Assembly (NCBI GenBank): GCA_937902695.1
Contig: CALFNI010000095.1
Coordinates: 1-11,774, forward strand
Direction of reading: 5' to 3'
Length of the DNA stretch: 11,774 nt
Source: an uncultured Rhodanobacteraceae bacterium
Lineage (GTDB): Bacteria; Pseudomonadota; Gammaproteobacteria; Xanthomonadales; Rhodanobacteraceae
The position numbers and the translations under genes are program-made. Positions within the stretch are counted from its first letter, which is position 1, and every line of letters starts with the position of its first letter. Positions 6,944 through 11,774 of the stretch are shown in pieces. The notes under the pieces are model-generated. The model was given only the letters and a program-made list of their open reading frames with translations. It had not been told where the DNA came from and searched no databases.

Positions 6944-7959
6944 GACTCGGGTTCCCTCCTGGCGGCGTCGATGCGCCGCACGAAATCGTCGAGGTGCTTG
7001 AAGCGCGCTGCGTTGCGGCGCCACTGCCGGTTTTCCTGGATCGGCGTGCCCGACGAGTACTCGCCGGGTTCTCGCAGCGAATGCGTGACCAGGCTCATCG
7101 CGGTCACGGTGACGCGGTCGGCGACTTCCAGATGTCCCAGTATGCCAGCGGCGCCGCCGATGAGGCAGTAGCGGCCGATGCGCGCGCTGCCGGCGACCGC
7201 GGCGCAGCCGGCCATCGCCGTGTGCGCGCCGACGAAGACGTTGTGCGCGATCTGGATCTGGTTGTCGAGGCGGACGTCCTCCTCGAGCACGGTGTCGCCG
7301 AGCGCGCCGCGGTCGATCGTCGTGTTTGCGCCGATCTCGCAGTCGTCGCCGACGACGACGCCGCCGAGCTGCGGCACCTTTTCCCAGTGATCCTTCGCGA
7401 ACGCGATGCCGAACCCGTCGGCGCCGATGACCGCGCCGGGATGGATCAGCACGCGCTTGCCGAGCCTGACGTCCTGCACGAGCGTCACGCGTGCGACGAG
7501 GCGCGACTGTGCGCCGACGACGCAGCCGCGGCCGATGATGCAGTGCGCGCCGAGTATCGCGCCTTCGCCGATCTCGGCTTCGGCGTCGACGACGCAGTGC
7601 GGGCCGATCGACGCCGATGCCGCGACGCGCGCGCCATCGGCGACCACCGCGCTCGCGTGCGCGCCGGGCGCGGCCGCGGGCATGCGTTCGTAGACGGTCG
7701 CGATGCGCGCGAAGGCGACATACGGATCAGGCGCGACCAGCGCGGCGCCCCGAAACGCATCGGCGTCGCCGGCGCGCAGCACGATCGCGCCGGCGCGCGT
7801 CGATGCGAGCTGCGCGCGATAGCGCGGATTGGCGAGAAAGCCGAGCTGCCCGGGACCGGCCTCGGCGAGCGTGGCGACGCCGCGAATCTCCGTGGCCGCG
7901 TCGCCGCGCAACTCGAGCCCGAAGCGCGCCGCGATCTCGCCGAGCGTCAGCGTCGTCAT
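6940..7959 (-). CDS. lpxD: UDP-3-O-(3-hydroxyacyl)glucosamine N-acyltransferase
   Basis: LpxD adds the second 3-hydroxyacyl chain, N-linked at position 2, in the third step of lipid A synthesis. The 339-residue product has the expected N-terminal uridine-binding domain (about 1-100, with LGEIAARFG and [15 protein letters not shown]). A hexapeptide-repeat beta-helix follows (about 100-300), then a C-terminal helix that binds ACP ([17 protein letters not shown]). Catalytic His239 is in [10 protein letters not shown], the same number as in E. coli, and GADGFGIAF and [10 protein letters not shown] are also conserved. The ATG at 7959 overlaps the skp stop (ATGA), with only a weak GGGCGG ribosome site, so coupling is likely. 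Length matches E. coli (341). Confidence 0.96.
   Translation of the reverse strand: MTTLTLGEIAARFGLELRGDAATEIRGVATLAEAGPGQLGFLANPRYRAQLASTRAGAIVLRAGDADAFRGAALVAPDPYVAFARIATVYERMPAAAPGAHASAVVADGARVAASASIGPHCVVDAEAEIGEGAILGAHCIIGRGCVVGAQSRLVARVTLVQDVRLGKRVLIHPGAVIGADGFGIAFAKDHWEKVPQLGGVVVGDDCEIGANTTIDRGALGDTVLEEDVRLDNQIQIAHNVFVGAHTAMAGCAAVAGSARIGRYCLIGGAAGILGHLEVADRVTVTAMSLVTHSLREPGEYSSGTPIQENRQWRRNAARFKHLDDFVRRIDAARREPES
6954..6960 (-). promoter_or_regulatory. Strong Shine-Dalgarno AGGAGGG for fabZ inside the lpxD end
   Basis: On the minus strand AGGAGGG lies 10 bases before the fabZ ATG, within the last codons of lpxD. It decides the fabZ start at 6943. It suggests fabZ can load ribosomes independently of the ATGA coupling with lpxD, a stronger site than those visible for its neighbours. 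Confidence 0.7.
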
Positions 7960-8543
7960 GGCGTCGCGCCGCCCGGCTTCTCGCGATACTGCCTGCGAAG
8001 GCGATCGAGCACCTGGTCGGTGATGTCGACGCGCGCGCTCGCATAGACCACCGGGCTCGGCACGATGATGTCGAAACCCTGCTCGCGCGCGTAGGCGACG
8101 ACGGCGTCGTTGATCTCGCGCCAGCTCTTGTCGAGCTCCTGGTCGCTGCGCGACTTGAGGTCGTTGCGCATCGATTCGCGGTTCCGCTTGATCGAGCGGT
8201 CGAGCGCGTCGATTTCGCGCTTCAGCGTATCGGTGTCGCCCGTGGCCGTCGTCGCGCCTTCCTTCTGCTGGCGCTCGCGGAGCTCATCGAGGCGCTTCTC
8301 GTCGGCCTTGAGCGATGCATCGCGCGGCGCGAACTCCTTCGAGAGCCGCTCGCGGCCGGCGACGACCTGCGGCGCGTTGTCGAGCAGGCGCTTCATGTCG
8401 ACGTAGCCGATGCGCGTCGCGGCGGGCGTCTGCGCGGTGGCCGCCGCCGGCATGAGCGCTTCGAGCACGAGCACGCCGAGCAGCGCTGCTGCGGCCAGCA
8501 CCGGCGCTCTCATCGCTCTTCGTGCTTGTGCCGCTGCCGTCAC
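7956..8543 (-). CDS. skp: Skp/OmpH periplasmic chaperone for outer-membrane proteins
   Basis: Skp is a trimeric periplasmic holdase that carries unfolded barrel proteins from the Sec exit to BamA, encoded just upstream. The 195-residue product has a signal peptide (about 1-38, hydrophobic 13-30, ending near ATAQ). A RIGYVDMKRLLDNAPQ strand-helix follows, then long charged helices (about 60-150) that would form the tentacle coiled coils, and a C-terminal strand block (FDIIVPSPVVYASARVDIT) that closes the trimer core. I chose the GTG at 8543 because GAGGAG lies 9 bases upstream. The ATG at 8513 would give a shorter signal peptide, but its GAAGAG is only two bases away. The gene begins 45 bases after bamA and ends overlapping lpxD. 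Sequence conservation in this family is low; order and layout make the call firm. Confidence 0.93.
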   Translation of the reverse strand: MTAAAQARRAMRAPVLAAAALLGVLVLEALMPAAATAQTPAATRIGYVDMKRLLDNAPQVVAGRERLSKEFAPRDASLKADEKRLDELRERQQKEGATTATGDTDTLKREIDALDRSIKRNRESMRNDLKSRSDQELDKSWREINDAVVAYAREQGFDIIVPSPVVYASARVDITDQVLDRLRRQYREKPGGATP

Positions 8544-8552
8544 GTGTCGGGT

Positions 8553-8558
8553 CTCCTC
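8553..8558 (-). promoter_or_regulatory. Shine-Dalgarno GAGGAG deciding the GTG start of skp
   Basis: GAGGAG on the minus strand is 9 bases before the GTG at 8543. It lies in the 45-base gap after the bamA stop. It favours the GTG start over the downstream ATG at 8513. Confidence 0.6.
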
Positions 8559-8588
8559 GCGTCGCGCTTCGATCCGCTCCCGGCCGGA

Positions 8589-10958
8589 TTAGAACGTGTT
8601 GCCGAACGAGAACTGGATCGTTTCGGTGTCGTCGCCGTGCTGGCTCTTGATCGGCTTGGCGAGGTTGATGACGATCGGTCCGACCGGCGCGCGCCACTGG
8701 AACGAGATGCCGGTCGACGCGCGCAGCTCGCTGGCGCTCCACGCGTTGAAGTCGGGGAACACGTTGCCGACGTCGAAGAACCACGAGATGCGCGTCGAGT
8801 CGTTGTCTTCCTTGACGAACGGCGTCGGAAAGATGATCTCGGCGGAGGCGACGGTCTTGAATGCGCCGCCGACCGGGACGAGGCAGTTCTTGGTGTCCGC
8901 CGGCGGGCACGTCAGCGGGCTGTACGCGATGCGCGGGCCGAGCGTGTTGTCGCGGAAGCCGCGCACGTCCGTCACGCCGCCGGCGAAGAAGTTCTTGAAG
9001 AACGGCAGCACGTCGAGATTGGCCGGGCGGTCCGCCGGCGCGGTCGACGCCTTGTCGGGCGTCCGCCAGACGTCGCCGTAGCCGAGCGTGAAATGGCCGT
9101 AGAACGTCAGCGCATTCGTGATCGGCAGGTATTGGCCGTAGCGGTAGAACAGCGTGTAGTACTCGACCGTCGAGCCCGGCAGCGCGAAGTCGAACGAGAC
9201 CTGCTGCAGCGAGCCGCGCGTCGGGTTCCAGAAACGGTTGCGCGTGTCGTGCGCCCAGGAGAACTGCGCTTCCCACGTGTGGAACGTGTGGTGGCCGAGG
9301 TTGTCGATGTAGTCGATGAACTCCTGCGGCGTCAGGCCCGGTATGGTGTCGACGCCGGTCTTGCTGACGCCGAGCTGCGCGTTGATCGTGTCGGATTCCG
9401 TGATGGGAATGCCGAAGTACATGTCGAACGCATCGGAGTTGGTCAGGTAGCTCGCGAGGTTGTCCTGGCCGGCGTCGAACTCGGTGTGGTGGAAGTCGTA
9501 GCCGATGCCGATGCCGTCGGTGGTGAGATACGGCTCGTAGTAGCTGAACTCGTAGCGCTTGATGACCGAGCTCTGCTCGGCCGTGATGCCGACCTTGTCG
9601 CCGGTGCCGAAGAAGTTGTTCTGCGTGACCGAGATGCTGGCGATGAGGCCCTGCACCTGCGAGTAGCCGAGGCCGAACGTGAAGCTGCCGGAGTTTTCCT
9701 CCTCGAGCGAGATGACCACGTCGACCTGATCCTCAGTGCCGGGCACCTTGGGCGTATCGATCGTGACGGTCTTGAAGTAGCCGAGGCGCTGCAGGCGGAT
9801 CTTCGAGCGGTCGATCGCCGCCTGCGAATACCACGCGCCTTCGAGCTGGCGCATTTCGCGGCGGACGACTTCGTCCTCGGTGTGCACGTTGCCCTTGAAG
9901 ACGATGTTGCGGACGTAGACGCGCTTGCCGGGGTTGACGAAGAAGTTCAGCGCGACCTCGCGCTTCTCGCGGTCGATCGTCGGGATCGGCTGCACTTCGG
10001 CGAACGCGTAGCCGATGTTGGAGAGCACCGCCGAGATCGCATCGGACGATTGCTCGACCTGCTTGCGCGAGAAGAGCTCGCCGACCTTGATTCGGAGAAG
10101 CTTGCGCAGGTCGTCCTCGTTGAGGATCAGCGCGCCGGTCAGCTTGATGTCGCTGACCTTGTAGACCTCGCCTTCCTTGATCGCGGCGGTCACGTACATC
10201 TTGCGCTTGTCGGGGCTGATCGAGACCTGGGTCGAGTCGACGTTGAAGTCGACGTAGCCGCGGTCCATGTAATACGACGTCAGCTTCTCGAGATCGCCCG
10301 AGAGCTTCTCGCGCGAATACTGATCGTCCTTCGAGTACCACGAGAGCCAGTTAGAGGTGCTCGACTCGAAGCTTCCGGTCACTTCCTTGTCGGGGAACGT
10401 CGAGTTGCCGACGATGTTGATGTGCTTGATCTTCGCGGCCTTGCCTTCGGCGATGTTGATCGCGACCTCGACGCGGTTGCGATCGAGGTTGACGACCGAC
10501 GTCTTCACCGAAACGTTGTACTTGCCGCGGTTGTAGTACTGGCGCGTGAGCTCGCTCTGGATCTCGGAGAGCTTGAGCGGATCGAACGCTTCGCCTTCGG
10601 CAAGGCCAATGCCCTTGAGGCCCTTCAGGAGATCCTCGTCCTTGAGGTCCTTGTTGCCGCGGAGCGCGATCTTCGAGATCTGCGGGCGCTCCTTCACGGT
10701 GACGACGAGGATGTCGTTCTGCCGCGCGAGCTGCACGTCGTTGAAGAAGCCGGTCTTGTAGAGCGCGCGGATCGCCTGCTCGGCGCGGTCCGGCGTCAGC
10801 ACGTCGCCCTTCTCGATCGAGAGATAGGTGAACACGGTGCCGGGCGCGATGCGCGACAGCCCGTCGATACGGATGTCCGAAACCGTGAACGTCTCGAACG
10901 CGAGCGCCATGCCGGAGTAGAGACAGGCAAGCAGGAGGAGGGCGGCAATACGCTTCAT
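8589..10958 (-). CDS. bamA: Outer-membrane protein assembly factor BamA
   Basis: BamA is the essential insertase that folds beta-barrel proteins into the outer membrane. The 789-residue product has a signal peptide (about 1-22, MKRIAALLLL to ALA). Five POTRA repeats follow (roughly 22-90, 91-172, 173-262, 264-343, 345-420), then a 16-strand barrel. In loop 6 the VRGF motif (665-668) and a Cys684/Cys692 pair are kept, and the last strand ends in Phe (FSFGNTF), the usual outer-membrane signal. Length is close to E. coli BamA (810). I chose the ATG at 10958 because GGAA lies about 6 bases upstream; the TTG two codons earlier is possible. skp follows after 45 bases and rseP precedes after 240, a sigma-E-linked neighbourhood in E. 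coli. I could not identify a promoter with confidence. Confidence 0.97.
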   Translation of the reverse strand: MKRIAALLLLACLYSGMALAFETFTVSDIRIDGLSRIAPGTVFTYLSIEKGDVLTPDRAEQAIRALYKTGFFNDVQLARQNDILVVTVKERPQISKIALRGNKDLKDEDLLKGLKGIGLAEGEAFDPLKLSEIQSELTRQYYNRGKYNVSVKTSVVNLDRNRVEVAINIAEGKAAKIKHINIVGNSTFPDKEVTGSFESSTSNWLSWYSKDDQYSREKLSGDLEKLTSYYMDRGYVDFNVDSTQVSISPDKRKMYVTAAIKEGEVYKVSDIKLTGALILNEDDLRKLLRIKVGELFSRKQVEQSSDAISAVLSNIGYAFAEVQPIPTIDREKREVALNFFVNPGKRVYVRNIVFKGNVHTEDEVVRREMRQLEGAWYSQAAIDRSKIRLQRLGYFKTVTIDTPKVPGTEDQVDVVISLEEENSGSFTFGLGYSQVQGLIASISVTQNNFFGTGDKVGITAEQSSVIKRYEFSYYEPYLTTDGIGIGYDFHHTEFDAGQDNLASYLTNSDAFDMYFGIPITESDTINAQLGVSKTGVDTIPGLTPQEFIDYIDNLGHHTFHTWEAQFSWAHDTRNRFWNPTRGSLQQVSFDFALPGSTVEYYTLFYRYGQYLPITNALTFYGHFTLGYGDVWRTPDKASTAPADRPANLDVLPFFKNFFAGGVTDVRGFRDNTLGPRIAYSPLTCPPADTKNCLVPVGGAFKTVASAEIIFPTPFVKEDNDSTRISWFFDVGNVFPDFNAWSASELRASTGISFQWRAPVGPIVINLAKPIKSQHGDDTETIQFSFGNTF

Positions 10959-11118
10959 CGTCAATTCCGTCCGGAAATCGTCGGGCCTGCGGTGGTCGCC
11001 GCGGTCCTGGTTGTTTTATTGAGCGAGGCGGACGTCCACCCAGGGACCTCCCCACCCGCCGATTCCGGTGCATTGCCCGGACCCACCTCGACGCGTCGGC
11101 CTACGGCTTCGGCGGCGA

Positions 11119-11138
11119 GCGATGCTTCCATGCATCGC
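11119..11138 (-). other. Perfect 7-bp hairpin in the rseP-bamA gap
   Basis: GCGATGC and GCATCGC pair exactly around a 6-base loop. It lies 11 bases downstream (in transcription sense) of a 9-bp hairpin. No T run follows, so it is not a standard intrinsic terminator. It could be a pausing, protein-binding or RNA-stability element. Confidence 0.45.
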
Positions 11139-11149
11139 CCAGCGGAATC

Positions 11150-11171
11150 GCCGAAAAGGGCGCTTTTCGGC
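11150..11171 (-). other. Perfect 9-bp hairpin just after rseP
   Basis: GCCGAAAAG and CTTTTCGGC pair exactly around a 4-base loop, beginning 27 bases after the rseP stop. The only T run is inside the stem and no trailing T tract follows, so full termination is doubtful. A partial terminator or message-end stabiliser for rseP would fit the spot. Confidence 0.5.
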
Positions 11172-11198
11172 CACGCTGCTGGGAGCAAAAATCCCGGA

Positions 11199-11774
11199 TC
11201 AGGAAGCGATCCTGAGAATATCGTTGTAGAACGCCAGGCCCATCAGGGCCACGAGCAGCATCAGGCCGACGTACTGGCCGGCCATCTGCGCCCGCTCGCT
11301 CACCGGACTGCCTTTGACGAGCTCGATAAGGTAATACAGCAGGTGTCCGCCGTCCAAGATCGGGATCGGCAAAAGGTTCATCACCGCCAGGCCCAGCGAG
11401 ACCGCGGCGAGGAAACTGAAGAACCACGCCACGCCCATGTGCGCGGTCGCGTTGGCCGCCTGGCCGATCGAGATGATGCCCTGGATGTTCTTCGTCGATG
11501 CCTGCCCGGTGACCATCTGGCCGATCAGCTTCAGCATGCGCGTCGACTGGTCCCAGGTCTCCGCGAGCGCGGCCGGGATCGCCGCCAGCGGGCCGTAACG
11601 CTGCACGGCATCGGGCTCGACCGTGACCTGCGGCGCCTCGATGCCGGTGATCCAGCGCTCGCCGCCGCCGTCGTCCTGGCGGATCGCGCGGACGTCGAGG
11701 TCGAGGCGCCGGCCGCCGCGCTCGATGCCGAACCTGAGCGTGGGCGACTTGGCCGCTTCCTTCTGGATGAGTCC
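11199..11774 (-). CDS. rseP: RseP site-2 intramembrane zinc metalloprotease, C-terminal part (cut by window edge)
   Basis: RseP cuts anti-sigma factor RseA within the inner membrane after DegS, releasing sigma-E, and also clears signal-peptide remnants. The last 191 residues are present and the frame is open to the window edge. They show the end of the second PDZ domain (ERWITGIEAPQVTVEPDAV). Next comes the LIGQMVTGQASTKNIQGIISIGQAA segment, a membrane span, the NLLPIPILDGGHLLYYLIE motif whose LDG Asp is a zinc ligand, and a final span ending NDILRIAS. The N-terminal HExxH active site lies outside the window. rseP before bamA is the classical order. The Met-like start near 11606 is an internal GTG, not the gene start. 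Confidence 0.95.
   Translation of the reverse strand, partial: GLIQKEAAKSPTLRFGIERGGRRLDLDVRAIRQDDGGGERWITGIEAPQVTVEPDAVQRYGPLAAIPAALAETWDQSTRMLKLIGQMVTGQASTKNIQGIISIGQAANATAHMGVAWFFSFLAAVSLGLAVMNLLPIPILDGGHLLYYLIELVKGSPVSERAQMAGQYVGLMLLVALMGLAFYNDILRIAS

Larger units (their letters stand above)
10959..11198 (-). other. 240-bp intergenic region between rseP and bamA
   Basis: No coding frame with protein-like character was found here. On the minus strand it holds two perfect hairpins near the rseP stop, a GC-rich middle, and a short AT patch (TCAATAAAACAACC, about 11009-11022) roughly 50 bases before bamA that could be a -10 region. I saw no convincing sigma-E pair (GGAACTT with a TCTGA-like -10). 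This is the only sizeable gap in the operon, so a second promoter or an RNA processing site is plausible but not shown. Confidence 0.5.

Noticed and set aside
10965..11198. Sigma-E promoter for bamA
   Set aside because: Expected from E. coli, but I found no convincing GGAACTT-like box with a properly spaced TCTGA-like box on the minus strand.

Overview
The window looks like chromosomal DNA from a high-GC gammaproteobacterium. I lean to Xanthomonadales (Lysobacterales) for two reasons. The order rseP-bamA-skp-lpxD-fabZ-lpxA-lpxB-rnhB is the classical gammaproteobacterial/betaproteobacterial envelope cluster. The junction between lpxA and lpxB carries tandem GGGATTC/GAATCCC heptamers, which I associate with xanthomonad genomes. 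The order-level placement is inference; nothing here proves it.

Right and centre (1889-11774, minus strand): a tightly packed outer-membrane biogenesis operon transcribed right to left. In transcription order it holds the 3' part of rseP (site-2 protease), a 240-bp gap with two perfect hairpins, bamA (outer-membrane protein insertase), skp/ompH (periplasmic chaperone), lpxD, fabZ, lpxA and lpxB (lipid A synthesis and the matching beta-hydroxyacyl-ACP dehydratase), a five-TM LTA-synthase/phosphoethanolamine-transferase-type sulfatase-fold enzyme, and rnhB (RNase HII). The joints skp/lpxD, lpxD/fabZ and sulfatase/rnhB are 4-base ATGA overlaps, and fabZ/lpxA is a 1-base TGATG overlap, so translation is probably coupled along the operon. 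The operon joins machinery that inserts outer-membrane proteins with machinery that builds lipid A. The sulfatase-fold gene is an addition to the classical order and could modify an envelope glycolipid or glycan. LpxA carries Met167 at the acyl-chain 'ruler' position, which predicts a short (C10-like) 3-hydroxyacyl primary chain.

Left end (1 to about 1880, plus strand): a lower-GC accessory patch (about half G+C in a sampled stretch, against about two thirds in the operon). It holds a secreted OmpA-C-like protein, the C-terminal tip of an RHS-type polymorphic toxin with a nucleotidyltransferase-like domain that is frameshifted once, an overlapping small ORF that may be its immunity partner, a second small gene broken by a TAG codon, and a tiny coupled ORF. 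This looks like the remains of a toxin/immunity module at the 3' end of the housekeeping operon, in the place where dnaE classically follows rnhB. No tRNA, rRNA, CRISPR array, transposase or integrase was seen. No gene-free stretch exceeds 300 bases.
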